From the NCBI RefSeq assembly GCF_003121585.1, contig NZ_QEOO01000011.1:248001-312000 (forward strand): 64,000 nt of DNA, given 5' to 3'. Shown in pieces: positions 44,120-54,204 of this stretch. A program made the translations under genes and the position numbers. The notes beneath the pieces are model-generated. The model did not search any database. It saw nothing but the letters and a program-made list of their open reading frames with translations, and was not told the origin of the DNA. Source of the DNA: Nocardioides speluncae. Lineage in GTDB: Bacteria > Actinomycetota > Actinomycetes > Propionibacteriales > Nocardioidaceae. Position 1 is the first letter of the stretch; every line of letters begins with the position of its first letter.

Positions 44120-44554
44120 TCAGGGCGCGAGCCAGGAGCCCGGCAGGTTGCGCAGCACCGTGAACACCACGGCGACGCCGATCAGTCCGGCCCCGAGCCA
44201 CCAGTGCACCCGGGTCGGCTGCATCGGGCCACCGCCGCGCCAGCCGACGACCAGGCGGCGTACCCAGAGGCCGAGGATCAGCGGGATCAGGGCGATGAAG
44301 AGCAGGTTGCTGGAGGCCGCGGCCGCGAAGTCGAGGTTGGTCAGGTCGTTGACCGCCCGCAGGCCTCCGCAGCCGGGGCAGTAGACGCCCATCGCCGCGG
44401 ACGGGCAGAAGCCCCAGCTGCCCGACTCGTGTGGGTCGCGGAAGTGCAGCGCGACCGTCAGTCCGGCCGCTACCGCGGCGCCCAGCACCGGGCCGCGCAC
44501 CCGCGTCCACCGGTCGGCGGGGGTCGCGGTCGCGCGGGGCAGGGTCACGGCCAT
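44120..44554 (-). CDS. DUF2752 membrane protein
   Basis: A 144-residue membrane protein with the DUF2752 signature CPGCGGLRA (in GVYCPGCGGLRAVNDL), preceded by a helix and followed by two more. The cysteine motif could bind metal or a redox group, but the function is unknown. It lies 7 nt after the HGxxA protein gene on the same strand, a grouping found near trp genes in actinobacteria. Confidence 0.85.
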   Translation of the reverse strand: MAVTLPRATATPADRWTRVRGPVLGAAVAAGLTVALHFRDPHESGSWGFCPSAAMGVYCPGCGGLRAVNDLTNLDFAAAASSNLLFIALIPLILGLWVRRLVVGWRGGGPMQPTRVHWWLGAGLIGVAVVFTVLRNLPGSWLAP

Positions 44555-44561
44555 CGCGACC

Positions 44562-44762
44562 TCAGTGACCGGTCTCGCCGAGGCCGAGCTTGTTCATCAC
44601 CACGAAGACGACCATGGCGACCGGCGCCAGCGCAACGCCTACCCAGAACAGCTCCAGGCTGACCGGGTCCAGCATCAGCGCGACGCCGCCGACGACGAAG
44701 CCGGCCAGCGCGATCGCGACCGCCGTCCAGGCTGCAGGGGTGTTGCCGTGGCTCTCGGCCAT
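44562..44762 (-). CDS. HGxxA-type small membrane protein
   Basis: A 66-residue protein with the motif ESHGNTPAAWTAV that names the HGxxA family, followed by two helices and the end LGLGETGH. ATG 44762 has GAGGAG upstream; a longer frame to 44858 has no merit. Function unknown. Conserved near trp genes. Confidence 0.8.
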   Translation of the reverse strand: MAESHGNTPAAWTAVAIALAGFVVGGVALMLDPVSLELFWVGVALAPVAMVVFVVMNKLGLGETGH

Positions 44763-44858
44763 GCGTGTTGCTCCTCGGGTGTGGCGTGACTCGTGGTCGC
44801 CAGTGTATTCGTAGGGGCGAGCCGTAGGATCACCAGCCACACCTGGCCGAGGAGACAC

Positions 44859-45176
44859 ATGGGGAACCCCGCAGCAGCGATCCGGGTGGCCAACACCATC
44901 GCCACCTTCAAGTGGATCGTGATCGGCCTGATCGTGCTGGCCATGTTCGTCGTACCGGCCGTCGTGTTCTTCGGCGTGCTCGAGGGCGAGGACCTGGCGC
45001 CGCTCGCGATCCTGCTGCTGGCGGTGGCCGCGCTGGTCGGCGGCGTGCTCGGCTCGATCATCGCCTGGGTGCTGTTCGGTTGGTTCGAGCAGACGCTGCG
45101 GATGCTGGCGATGGTCGCCGGCAACACCACCACGGCCGCTCCCGCGCTGCAGCCCCAGCAGGCCTACTACCGGTGA
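44859..45176 (+). CDS. Small two-helix membrane protein
   Basis: 105 residues, MGNPAAAIRVANTIATFKW, then two long hydrophobic helices and a polar tail ending QQAYYR. No family recognised. ATG 44859 has GAGGAG six nt upstream. A TAGGAT hexamer near 44824 could be its -10. It converges with the TIGR02234 gene, with a G+C-rich imperfect palindrome (45175-45194) in the gap. Confidence 0.65.
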   Translation: MGNPAAAIRVANTIATFKWIVIGLIVLAMFVVPAVVFFGVLEGEDLAPLAILLLAVAALVGGVLGSIIAWVLFGWFEQTLRMLAMVAGNTTTAAPALQPQQAYYR

Positions 45177-45192
45177 CCGGCCGGGCCGGCCG

Positions 45193-45768
45193 TCATGCGG
45201 TCGGGTCCTGCCCGTCGTCGAGGGACTTCCACAGGTCCAGGCTGGACCGCTCCTCGGGCGGCACCGACGCCGGCTCGGCGGCCGCGGGTGCGTCGTACCG
45301 GCTGCCCATTTCGGGCCACTCCGGGACCAGCCGGACGGCCGCGAGGGTGGCCGCTAGCGAGCGTACGGCGGACAGCGCCGTGACGTAGTACCAGCCGGTC
45401 CTGCTGATTCCGGAGTCGGCCATGCCCATCGTCGTCATCTCCTCACGGAGTGCGTCCGGAGCCGCGGTGAAGCCGACCACCACGGTGACCAGCAGGCCCG
45501 CTGAGGTCAGCGCGCCCAGCACACCGACCAGGCGCCGCACCCGCCCGCGAGTCACCAGTAGCACGCCCCAGCACGCCAGGACGACCAGGCCGAGTGCCGC
45601 CGCGAGCGGCATCTCCGCGACGCTCTCGTCGACCAGTCCGCGCAGGCTCGGCTCGGTCGGCCGGGCCCACGGCTGGTTGCCGGCGACCGCGGCCAGGGCG
45701 CCGGCGGCGAGTCCGGCCAGCACCACCGGGCCGAAGGTGCGGCGCTGCTTGTTTTCGTCCCCACTCAT
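45193..45768 (-). CDS. Trp biosynthesis-associated membrane protein (TIGR02234-like)
   Basis: A 191-residue protein with four helices, typical of the Trp_oprn_chp/TIGR02234 proteins found next to actinobacterial trp genes. The segment [20 protein letters not shown] followed by an extracellular loop, and [19 protein letters not shown] are characteristic. ATG 45768 overlaps the hisI stop as ATGA. In relatives trpE lies immediately before this gene; here hisI does instead. Function unknown, presumably tied to tryptophan supply. Confidence 0.8.
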   Translation of the reverse strand: MSGDENKQRRTFGPVVLAGLAAGALAAVAGNQPWARPTEPSLRGLVDESVAEMPLAAALGLVVLACWGVLLVTRGRVRRLVGVLGALTSAGLLVTVVVGFTAAPDALREEMTTMGMADSGISRTGWYYVTALSAVRSLAATLAAVRLVPEWPEMGSRYDAPAAAEPASVPPEERSSLDLWKSLDDGQDPTA

Positions 45769-46124
45769 GCCTGCTCCACCAGCCCGTCGTCGAAGCAGGT
45801 GCGGCTCCCGGTGTGGCACGCCGGGCCTTCCTGGTCGACCTTCAGCAGCAGCGTGTCTCCGTCGCAGTCCAGCCGGACCTCGACAACATGCTGGCGGTGA
45901 CCGGACGTCTCGCCCTTCACCCAGTACTCCTGGCGGGACCGGCTCCAGTACGTCGCCCGTCCGGTCGCCAGAGTCCGCGCCAGCGCCTCGTCGTCCATCC
46001 AGCCGAGCATCAACACCTCACCGGTGTCGTGCTGCTGAGCGATCGCGGGCACCAGCCCGTCGGCGTTGCGCTTCAGCCGAGCGGCCAGATCCGGGTCAAG
46101 CGAGGGAACAGGTGGAGATGTCAC
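45765..46124 (-). CDS. hisI: Phosphoribosyl-AMP cyclohydrolase
   Basis: A 119-residue cyclohydrolase, the third step of histidine synthesis. Metal and zinc sites are seen in [18 protein letters not shown] and [21 protein letters not shown] and [19 protein letters not shown] are conserved. GTG 46124 is chosen because the frame beyond it (to 46166) is made from the repeat array and is not protein-like. The repeat array begins 16 nt upstream. Monofunctional, no HisE fusion. Confidence 0.94.
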   Translation of the reverse strand: MTSPPVPSLDPDLAARLKRNADGLVPAIAQQHDTGEVLMLGWMDDEALARTLATGRATYWSRSRQEYWVKGETSGHRQHVVEVRLDCDGDTLLLKVDQEGPACHTGSRTCFDDGLVEQA

Positions 46125-46139
46125 CGCCCCATCATCGCC

Positions 46140-46339
46140 GACCCGGCCCGTGTTCACGCCACCCACCGTCGACCCGGCCCGTGTTGACGCTCCAGGCCGC
46201 TGACCCGGCCCGTGTTGACGTGAGTCATGTCAACACGGGCCGGGTGGGCGACGTACGACGTGAAGACGGGCCGGGTCAGCGACGTACGGCGTGAACACCG
46301 GCCGGGTCAGCGACGTACGACGTGAACACGGGCCGGGTC
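46140..46339. repeat. 31-bp-period inverted repeat array, copy 1 (hisI side)
   Basis: Seven copies of a 19-bp core. Three read GACCCGGCCCGTGTTGACG (starts 46140, 46171, 46202). Four are its complement, CGTGAACACGGGCCGGGTC (about 46228, 46259, 46290, 46321). Every step inside each half is exactly 31 bp. The two halves meet head to head at 46212-46238. The 12-bp intervals differ, but those on the right are nearly alike (AGCGACGTACGA type). The array lies between hisI (start 46124) and an ABC exporter gene (stop 46348). No gene fits in it. A second array of the same family is at 57238-57406. Confidence 0.9.
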
Positions 46340-46347
46340 GGCGCGAG

Positions 46348-48147
46348 CTACTTGCCTTGTTGGGCGACCCAGGAGGCGTGGAGGCCGCCGTAGACGCCGC
46401 CTTCGGCGACCAGGTCGGCGTGCGGGCCGCGCTGAACGACGCGGCCGCGGTCGACCACGATCACCTCGTCGGCGTTCTCGGCGGTGGTGAGCCGGTGGGC
46501 GATGGTGACCGACGTACGGCCGGACATCAGGCGCTCCAGCGCCTGGCCGATCCGCATCTCGAGGGCCGGGTCGACGGCGCTGGTGGCCTCGTCGAGGACC
46601 AGCAGGTCGGGGTCGGCGAGGTGGGCGCGGAGCAGGGCGACCAGCTGCCGCTCGCCCGCGGACAGCGACTCACCGCGCTGGCCGACCGGGGTCCGAAGCC
46701 CGCGCGGCAGCCCAGCCAGCCAGTCGGCCAGGCCCAGCTCGGCGGCCGAGGCGACGATCTCCTCGTCTGTGGCGTCGAGCTTGCCGTAGCGGGCGTTGGC
46801 CGCGAGCGTGTCGTCGAACAGGAAGCCCTCCTGAGGCACCAGCACCACCGAGCGCCGCAGCGAGGCGTCGCCGATGTCGCGGACGTCGACGCCGTCGAGC
46901 AGCACCGAGCCCGAGGTCGGGTCCATCAGCCGGGTCAGCAGCTTGGCCACGGTCGACTTGCCGGAGCCGGTCTCCCCCACCACCGCGATCCGGCTGCCGG
47001 ACTCGATCCGCAGCGACACGTCGTGCAGCACCGGTGGGCCGCCCGGGTAGGCGAAGGTGACCTCGCGCAGCTCGATGTCGATCGGCCCGCGCGGCAGCAC
47101 CTCGCCGTCCGGCCCTGGGTCGACCAGGTCGGCCGGCGTCTCGAGGATGCCGATCACCCGGCGCCAGCCGGCGATCGCGTTCTGGGCGTCGGTGAGGATC
47201 TGGGTGCCGAACTGCACCGGGCCGACGAACAGAGTCACGAGGAACGCGAACGCCAGCACCTCACCGGCGGTGATCTGATCCGCGAAGCCCAGCCAGATGC
47301 CGATCACCAGCACGCCGGCGTTGGCCAGGCCGGCGGAGATGCCGCCGAGGGAGAAGGAGAACGCCGTGTAGCCCTGGGCGCGGGTGCTCGCCGACTGGTG
47401 CCGGGCGATGGCCTCGTCGATGCGGGCCTGGGTGCGGTGCTCCACGGCGTACGACCGGACCACGGCCGCTCCGACCACCGGCTCCGAGATCGCCGACAGC
47501 ATCGCGCCGACCTGTTGCCGGACCGTGCCGTAGGCGTCGGACAGCTTGCGCTGGAAGAAGCGCAGCGACAGGAACAGCGGCAGGAAGCAGAGCCAGACCA
47601 CCAGGGTCAGCTGCCAGCTGTAGATCGCCATGATCACGGTCGCGACCAGCATCTGGCCGACGCTGACCACGAACATGATCCCGCCGAAAACCAGGAACTG
47701 GCTGATCTGGTCGACGTCGCTGGTCACCCGGGACACCAGCGCGCCGCGGCGCTCGGTGTTCTGCGTTAGCAGCGGCAGGTCGTGCACATGCCGGAACGCC
47801 TTGATCCGCAGCGTGGCCAGGCCGTGCTCGGCGCGGGAGAACAGTCGCGCGGTCATGGCGTACGACGCGATGCTGGTCAGCAGGATCGCGGCACCGGCGA
47901 CCAGGCCCATGCTCACCATGAACGACACGTCCGGACCGTCCGGACCGTTGAGGCCGCGGTCCAGCGTCTGCTGGACCGCGATCGGCACGATGACCTGGCC
48001 GAGGGTCGCGAGTACGGCGAGCAGCAGGGTGCCGACGAAACCCTCCTTGAGCTCGGGCGAGAAGGCCACGCCACGGCGCAGCGTCTCGATCGCACCGATC
48101 TCCTCGCCGGTCTCGACGGTGGTCCCGGCGGCTACCGTCGCGCTCAT
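46348..48147 (-). CDS. ABC exporter half-transporter (canonical Walker B)
   Basis: 599 residues: six-helix membrane domain (about 40-330) and ATPase (about 360-595). Walker A is VGETGSGKSTVAKLL and Walker B is LLVLDEATSAVD with the catalytic Glu. The signature is LSAGERQ instead of LSGGQ. Its start overlaps the next exporter gene's stop by 4 nt, so the two chains form a heterodimer. Substrate unknown; lipid, drug or peptide exporters share this layout. Confidence 0.9.
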   Translation of the reverse strand: MSATVAAGTTVETGEEIGAIETLRRGVAFSPELKEGFVGTLLLAVLATLGQVIVPIAVQQTLDRGLNGPDGPDVSFMVSMGLVAGAAILLTSIASYAMTARLFSRAEHGLATLRIKAFRHVHDLPLLTQNTERRGALVSRVTSDVDQISQFLVFGGIMFVVSVGQMLVATVIMAIYSWQLTLVVWLCFLPLFLSLRFFQRKLSDAYGTVRQQVGAMLSAISEPVVGAAVVRSYAVEHRTQARIDEAIARHQSASTRAQGYTAFSFSLGGISAGLANAGVLVIGIWLGFADQITAGEVLAFAFLVTLFVGPVQFGTQILTDAQNAIAGWRRVIGILETPADLVDPGPDGEVLPRGPIDIELREVTFAYPGGPPVLHDVSLRIESGSRIAVVGETGSGKSTVAKLLTRLMDPTSGSVLLDGVDVRDIGDASLRRSVVLVPQEGFLFDDTLAANARYGKLDATDEEIVASAAELGLADWLAGLPRGLRTPVGQRGESLSAGERQLVALLRAHLADPDLLVLDEATSAVDPALEMRIGQALERLMSGRTSVTIAHRLTTAENADEVIVVDRGRVVQRGPHADLVAEGGVYGGLHASWVAQQGK

Positions 48148-50066
48148 CGACCCTCCCCCGTCAGCTGCGGCTCGCGGCCGTCGCCGGCCTCGGGCTGCTC
48201 GTAGGCATTGACCAGATTGGCGTAGTCGGGGCTGCGCTCCAGCAGCTCGTCATGCGGGCCACGTGCGGCGACCCGGCCCTCGTCGAGGAAGATCACCTCG
48301 TCGGCCAGGCCGATCGTGGCCTTGCGGTAGGCGACCACCACCAGGGTCGCGTCACCGTCACCGGACCGGAGCGCACCCAGGATCCGAGCCTCGACCTCCG
48401 GGTCGACCGCGCTGGTCGCGTCGTCGAGGATCAGCAGCCGCGGGTGGCGCACGAGCGCCCGGGCCAGCGAGATCCGCTGCCGCTGACCTCCGGAGAGCGA
48501 GGTGCCGCGCTCCCCCAGCTTGGTGTCAAGACCATCGGACAGGGCGGCCACGAAGCCGTCTGCCTGGGCGGTCCGCAGCGCCGCCCAGACCTCGGCGTCG
48601 GGGATGTCGGCGCCGAGGGTGACGTTGCCGCGGACGGTGTCGTCGAAGAGGAACGCGGTCTGCGGAACCACCGCGACCGACTCGGCCAATGCGCCGCGGC
48701 GCAGGTCGCGCAGATCGACCCCGTCCACCCGGATCGCGCCGCCGTCCGGGTCGACCAGGCGGGTCATCAGGCCGGTGAGCGTGGACTTGCCGGAGGCGGT
48801 GGCGCCGACCAGCGCGACCGTCCGGCCCGGCTCGACGGTGAAGGTCACCTCGTCGAGGACCGGCTGGTCGCGGTCGTAGGCGTAGGCGAGGTGGTCGACG
48901 TCCAGCCGGGCGCCCCCGACGGGCTGGCCGGACTTGCCGCCGTCGAGCCGGCGCGCGCCGTACTCCATCTCGCCGGTGGCGTCGAGCACGGTGTGCACCC
49001 GGTCGAAGCCGACCACGCTGCGCGGGAACTCGCCCAGCAGCCAGCCGATCGACCGGATCGGGAAGGACACGATCGTCAGCAGGTAGGCCACGGTCACGAC
49101 CTCGCCGGCGCCGGTCTGGCCGTGGAGAACGCGAGAGACACCGACCGCGAGGACGATGAGTACGCCGATGTTGGGCAGCGCGGCCAGGGTCGGGTCGAAC
49201 ACAGCCCGGATCCGGCCGGCCTTGATCGACACGTTGCGGAGCTCGTGGGCCTTGGCCGCGAAACGGGCGGTCTCCTCGCCCTCACGGCCCAGGGTCTTGA
49301 CCACCATCGCCCCGTCGAACGACTCGTGGGCGATCTCGCTGACCTCGGCGCGCAGAGCCTGGGCCTTGGTCATCAGCGGCGAGGCCAGCCGCTGGTAGGC
49401 GAGGTTGGCCCCGATCACCGCCGGGAAGACCAGCAGCCCGATCAGGGCGAGCATCAGGTCGGCGAGAAGCATCTGGCCGACCGCGATCAGCATCATCGCG
49501 ACCGTGCCGACCGCCATCGGCAGCGGCGCGATCGGACCCCACGCGGCCTCGACGTCGGAGTTGGCGTTGGACAGCAGCTGGCCGGTCGGGTGGCGCTGGT
49601 GCCACTCCATCGGAAGCGAGAGGTACTGGCGGGTGACCGCGCGCCGGTAGTGGGCCTGCATCCGGTACTGCATGACACCCGCGCCGAGCCGGCGCGCGAC
49701 GATGCCGACCGCGCGCAGGATCGCCACGCCGAGGAAGAGGCCGAGCACCGCCCAGAGCAGGCCGGCGCCGATCTCGCCGTCGCGGAAGGCGGGGAGTACG
49801 ACGTGCTCGGTGGCCCAGCCGAGCACCCACGCATCGGCGACGGTCAGCGCGCCGAACAGCAGGCTCCCGACGGTCGAGAGGGCGAAGATCCGGGGTTCGC
49901 GCTTGATCGCGACCCAGAGGACGGCGAACCCGTCGCGCAGGGTCGCCCTGCGGGTCGATCGCTCCGGTCCCACTATCGCCTCAGCCGTCACCTGGCTCGC
50001 ACTCTCCTCGCCCGTATCTCTCGCAACTCGCACTGCCCAGCCAACATTAGGAGGCGCCTCCGACAT
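48144..50066 (-). CDS. ABC exporter half-transporter (degenerate Walker B)
   Basis: 640 residues with six helices and an ATPase. Walker A is VGATASGKSTLTGLM and the signature is the standard LSGGQRQRISLARAL. Walker B ends LLILDDATSAVD, with Asp in place of the catalytic Glu. Together with the LSAGE signature of the partner, the altered residues all fall on one of the two ATP sites, as in asymmetric heterodimeric exporters. ATG 50066 is taken as start; the N-terminal 35 residues are poorly conserved looking. The pair sits between hisI and hisF, a place where relatives keep his and trp genes together. Confidence 0.9.
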   Translation of the reverse strand: MSEAPPNVGWAVRVARDTGEESASQVTAEAIVGPERSTRRATLRDGFAVLWVAIKREPRIFALSTVGSLLFGALTVADAWVLGWATEHVVLPAFRDGEIGAGLLWAVLGLFLGVAILRAVGIVARRLGAGVMQYRMQAHYRRAVTRQYLSLPMEWHQRHPTGQLLSNANSDVEAAWGPIAPLPMAVGTVAMMLIAVGQMLLADLMLALIGLLVFPAVIGANLAYQRLASPLMTKAQALRAEVSEIAHESFDGAMVVKTLGREGEETARFAAKAHELRNVSIKAGRIRAVFDPTLAALPNIGVLIVLAVGVSRVLHGQTGAGEVVTVAYLLTIVSFPIRSIGWLLGEFPRSVVGFDRVHTVLDATGEMEYGARRLDGGKSGQPVGGARLDVDHLAYAYDRDQPVLDEVTFTVEPGRTVALVGATASGKSTLTGLMTRLVDPDGGAIRVDGVDLRDLRRGALAESVAVVPQTAFLFDDTVRGNVTLGADIPDAEVWAALRTAQADGFVAALSDGLDTKLGERGTSLSGGQRQRISLARALVRHPRLLILDDATSAVDPEVEARILGALRSGDGDATLVVVAYRKATIGLADEVIFLDEGRVAARGPHDELLERSPDYANLVNAYEQPEAGDGREPQLTGEGR

Positions 50067-50128
50067 TCCCCAGTGGATTATTCGGCGGGCGGCGGTGGAC
50101 GCCGCCCGGTCACGCCCGGCGCCCGCAC

Positions 50129-50134
50129 TAACCT
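50129..50134 (+). promoter_or_regulatory. Leaderless -10 element of the TIGR03085 gene
   Basis: TAACCT is followed by 6 nt and ATG at 50141. Confidence 0.5.
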
Positions 50135-50140
50135 CGACCC

Positions 50141-50770
50141 ATGAACTCGTTTGCGCGCGCCGAGCGCGAAGCCCTCTGCGACCTCGCTCTCGAGATCGGC
50201 GAGGACGCGCCGACGCTATGCGGGGACTGGACGGTCAAGGACCTGGTCATCCACCTCCTGGTCCGCGAGCGCAGCCTGGTCGGCTCGCCGGGGATCCTGG
50301 TGCCAGCGCTGTCCGGCGGCACCAGGAAGGTCAGCGAGAAGTACGCCCGCGCCGACCTCGCGCTGCTGGTCGACCAGCTCCGCAAGCCGCGGATCACCTG
50401 GGCCGCGGTCGGGCCGGTCGACGCACTTCTGAACACCGCCGAGTTCTTCGTTCACCACGAGGACATCCGCCGCGCCCAGCCGGGCTGGACGCCGCGCACG
50501 CTGACCGACGGTCAGGAGAAGATGCTGTGGCGGGTCGCGAGCATGAACGGCCGCGGCCTGGTCCGGCCGGCGGGCGTGCCGGTCGTCATCGAGCGCGCCG
50601 ACGACGGGTCGACGGCGACGCTGCGCCGGGGCGATGACCCGGTCGTGATCCGCGGCCTGCCCAGCGAGATCGTGATGTTCCTCTACGGCCGCGGCCAGCT
50701 GGGCGACCTGGAGTTCTCGGGGCCGGGCGAGCGCGTCGAGAAGCTCAAGAAGGCCAAGCTCGGGATCTGA
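50141..50770 (+). CDS. TIGR03085 family metal-binding protein (DinB/mycothiol-dependent fold)
   Basis: 209 residues of the DinB-like four-helix family related to mycothiol-dependent maleylpyruvate isomerase. LCGDWTVKDLVIHLLVRE has the first metal histidine and TAEFFVHHEDIRRAQPGW the others. The C-terminal domain is a small beta-rich unit. The family's role in cells is unknown, though mycothiol use is suggested for relatives. Divergent from the ABC exporter. Confidence 0.82.
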   Translation: MNSFARAEREALCDLALEIGEDAPTLCGDWTVKDLVIHLLVRERSLVGSPGILVPALSGGTRKVSEKYARADLALLVDQLRKPRITWAAVGPVDALLNTAEFFVHHEDIRRAQPGWTPRTLTDGQEKMLWRVASMNGRGLVRPAGVPVVIERADDGSTATLRRGDDPVVIRGLPSEIVMFLYGRGQLGDLEFSGPGERVEKLKKAKLGI

Positions 50771-50812
50771 GCGGCATGAGAATCTCGACGGACTAAGTCC
50801 CCGGGGCCTGTC

Positions 50813-51307
50813 GTGCGTCATTCCGGTGTGAGCAACCGTGAGTTCGTCGAGTTCTACGCCGCCAACAAGGACCGGTGCCTACGGGCGGTCCTCGCCAGCG
50901 GAGTGAGATCCGTCGAGGCAGAGGACGCCGTGGCCGAGGCATTCGCCCGGGCCTGGGCGTCGTGGCGCAAGGTACGCGCCTTGAAGCATCCGTCCGCATG
51001 GGTCGTGCGGACCGCGGTCAACGCCAATATCTCTTGGTGGCGGAAGCGCCGGCGCGAGGTCGTGTGGGACCGGCCGCCGGACTCGGCGACGACCGACGGC
51101 GAACCACCGAGCGACCTCGTCGCCGCCGTACGCCGGCTGCCCAGGCGGCAGCGAGAGGTGGTGGTGCTGCGCTACTTGCTCGATCTCAACACCGCAGCCA
51201 CCGCCGACTGGCTCGGCATCGCGCCTGGGACGGTCACGGCACACCTACATCACGCGCTCGCCACCTTGCGGACACACCTCGTCGAGACCGAAGGGACCAA
51301 CCGATGA
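50813..51307 (+). CDS. ECF-type RNA polymerase sigma factor (SigE family)
   Basis: A 164-residue sigma-70 family factor. Region 2 runs from EFVEFYAANKDRCLRAVL through AEDAVAEAFARAWASWRKV and NANISWWRKRRRE. Region 4 has VRRLPRRQREVVVLRYLLDL and the HTH TAATADWLGIAPGTVTAHLH. GTG 50813 or GTG 50828 may be the start. It overlaps the following gene by 4 nt (ATGA), so both are made together. The promoters it recognises cannot be told from the sequence, but GGAAC-containing promoters exist in the window. Confidence 0.88.
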   Translation: MRHSGVSNREFVEFYAANKDRCLRAVLASGVRSVEAEDAVAEAFARAWASWRKVRALKHPSAWVVRTAVNANISWWRKRRREVVWDRPPDSATTDGEPPSDLVAAVRRLPRRQREVVVLRYLLDLNTAATADWLGIAPGTVTAHLHHALATLRTHLVETEGTNR

Positions 51308-52079
51308 ACGCGTCAACCGAGAGCATGGTTCTCGACGCGCTGCGGACCGGTACGGCGGACGTCGTCCTCGACCGCCCGGTCGACGACATCCTGCGTCGAG
51401 GCGCCCGGCTGCGTCGCCGACGTATGAGCCGCATCGCCACCGCGGTGACGGCGGCGTCGGTGATCGGAGCGGCGGGCATCTCGCTGGCAACACGCTCCCC
51501 AGAGCCCCCGCCGGTTCGTCCCGCCGTCAAAGCCTGGGGCGCGGACCTGGTGAACCTGCCGCCGTGGGAGCTCAAGGAGGCCGGAGGGAGATGCCGTGAG
51601 GCACTCCGTGGCATCGGCATCTCGGTTCCGGCCAATGCCCGGCCGGTAGCGGCAGATGCCCGGGGCCGGGTCGCGATCATCATCTGGCGTGTCGACCACG
51701 ACCTCGCCAAGTGCACTCTCAGCCGCGAGCAGGGCGAGTGGCAGGTCGGAGGCTGGGGCGGCCATGACTGGCAAGAGCTGCCACCGGACAAGCACTACTC
51801 GATGATCACCCTCAGCGCCGGATCAACGGAGCCGCAGGACCCAGGATCGGGCCCAGGGTTCACCGGCCCACTCCAGAAGGTCAGTGGCGTGGGGCAGGTG
51901 TCGGACGCGGTCGACGCCGTTCTCATCGTCGTTGACGGGCGGACCTTCGAGGCAACGGTCGGGAAGGGGCTGGCGTTGTTCTGGATGCCCGACGGGATCT
52001 CCCAGGAGGACCTCGACGATGCCACCGTCTGGACGTACGACGCGGACGGTCGAGTGCTCGACCACTACGGGGTCCTCGA

Positions 52080-52083
<4 letters not shown>
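51304..52083 (+). CDS. Membrane-anchored sigma-factor partner (putative anti-sigma)
   Basis: 259 residues, no named family. A cytoplasmic N-terminus (1-41) contains [19 protein letters not shown], the usual position of an anti-sigma interaction helix. One helix (about 42-62, [20 protein letters not shown]) is followed by an extracytoplasmic domain of about 195 residues with two cysteines ([10 protein letters not shown] and AKCTLSREQ regions). Coupling to the sigma gene by an ATGA overlap supports an anti-sigma role. The gene ends over hisF (4-nt convergent overlap). Confidence 0.6.
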
Positions 52084-52837
<754 letters not shown>

Positions 52838-52841
<4 letters not shown>

Positions 52842-53578
52842 GGCCGGTCCCCGGGCAGCGTCAGCGCGAGCGCGTCCTCGAGGGTGAACCGGCCTTCATA
52901 GAGCGCGGTGCCGATGATCGCGCCCTCGACCCCCTCACCGACCAGCCCCTGCAGCGCCTCCAGGTCGGCCAGCTCGGTGATCCCGCCGGAGGCCACGACC
53001 GGCCGGTCGGTCGTGGCACACACGTTGCGCAGCAGGTCGAGGTTGGGACCTTGGAGCATGCCGTCCTTGTTGACGTCGGTGACCACGTAGCGGGCACAGC
53101 CCTCGCCGTCCAGTCGGGCGAGGACGTCGTACAGGTCACCGCCCTCGCGGGTCCAGCCTCGCGCGGCGAGCGTCCGGCCGCGGACGTCCAGACCCACCGC
53201 GACCCGGTCGCCGTACTCGGCGATCGCGGCCGCACACCACTCCGGCTGCTCCAGCGCGGCGGTGCCGATGTTGACCCGGCGGCAGCCGGTTCCCATGGCA
53301 GCGGCCAGCGAGTCGTCGTCGCGGATGCCACCGCTCATCTCGACGTCGATGTCGAGGGTGCCGACGATCTTGGCCTGCAGGTCACGGTTGTGGCCGCGCC
53401 CGAACGCGGCGTCCAGGTCGACCAGGTGGATCCACTCCGCGCCGGCCTCCTGCCACCGCAGCGCGGCCTCGATCGGGTCACCGAACCGCTTCTCCGACCC
53501 CGCCACGCCCTGCACGAGCTGGACGGCCTGGCCGTCCGCGATGTCGACGGCGGGCAGGAGCTCGAGGTAGCTGCTCAC
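52838..53578 (-). CDS. hisA: Phosphoribosyl isomerase A (HisA/PriA)
   Basis: 246 residues, a TIM barrel that isomerises Pro[35 protein letters not shown] and [18 protein letters not shown] are conserved. In actinobacteria without trpF this enzyme (PriA) also isomerises phosphoribosylanthranilate; trpF is not seen here, so a dual role is likely but not proven. GTG 53578 overlaps the hisH stop. Confidence 0.94.
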
Positions 53579-54204
53579 AGGGACTTCACCCAGTTTCGTA
53601 GTAGTGCGGCACCGGCGTCGCCGGACTTCTCGGGGTGGAACTGGGTCGCGGACAGCGGCCCGTTCTCGACTGCAGCCACAAAGCGGTCACCGCCGTGCTC
53701 GGCCCAGGTGACCAGAGGCGCGCGGGTGCGGCCGTCGGTGACCAGCGTCCAGTCGCGGACGCCGTACGAGTGGACGAAGTAGAACCGCTCGTCCTCGACG
53801 CCCGCGAACAGCGAGGTGCCCTCGGGGACCGACACGGTGTTCCAGCCCATGTGCGGTACGACGGGCGCCTGCAGCCGCTCGACAACGCCGGGCCACTCGT
53901 CGCAGCCGTCGGTCTCCACGCCGTGCTCGACCCCGCGCTCGAACAGCACCTGCATCCCGACGCAGATCCCGAGCACCGGCCGGCCACCGGCCAGCCGCCG
54001 CCCGATCAGCCGTTCGCCCTTGACCGCCCGCAGCCCGGCCATGCACGCGGCGTACGCCCCGACGCCCGGCACCACCAGTCCGTCGGCCGCGAGTCCGGTC
54101 TCGAAGTCGGCGGTCAGGGTGACCTTCGCGCCCGCACGCTCGAGGGCGCGGACAGCGGAGCGGAGGTTGCCGGAGCCGTAGTCGAGAACAACGACCTCGG
54201 TCAC
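53575..54204 (-). CDS. hisH: Imidazole glycerol phosphate synthase, glutaminase subunit
   Basis: 209 residues of class I glutamine amidotransferase. The nucleophile is the cysteine in [14 protein letters not shown], and the His-Glu pair lies in [30 protein letters not shown] is the start of the family. GTG 54204 overlaps the hisB stop by 4 nt. Supplies ammonia to HisF. Confidence 0.95.
   Translation of the reverse strand: MTEVVVLDYGSGNLRSAVRALERAGAKVTLTADFETGLAADGLVVPGVGAYAACMAGLRAVKGERLIGRRLAGGRPVLGICVGMQVLFERGVEHGVETDGCDEWPGVVERLQAPVVPHMGWNTVSVPEGTSLFAGVEDERFYFVHSYGVRDWTLVTDGRTRAPLVTWAEHGGDRFVAAVENGPLSATQFHPEKSGDAGAALLRNWVKSL

Noticed and set aside
46125..46166. N-terminal extension of HisI
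   Set aside because: The added residues derive from the repeat array, whereas GTG 46124 gives a normal-length enzyme.
46140..46339. CRISPR array
   Set aside because: The period is only 31 bp, intervals of 12 bp are too short for spacers and partly conserved, the repeats invert in the middle, and no cas gene is near.
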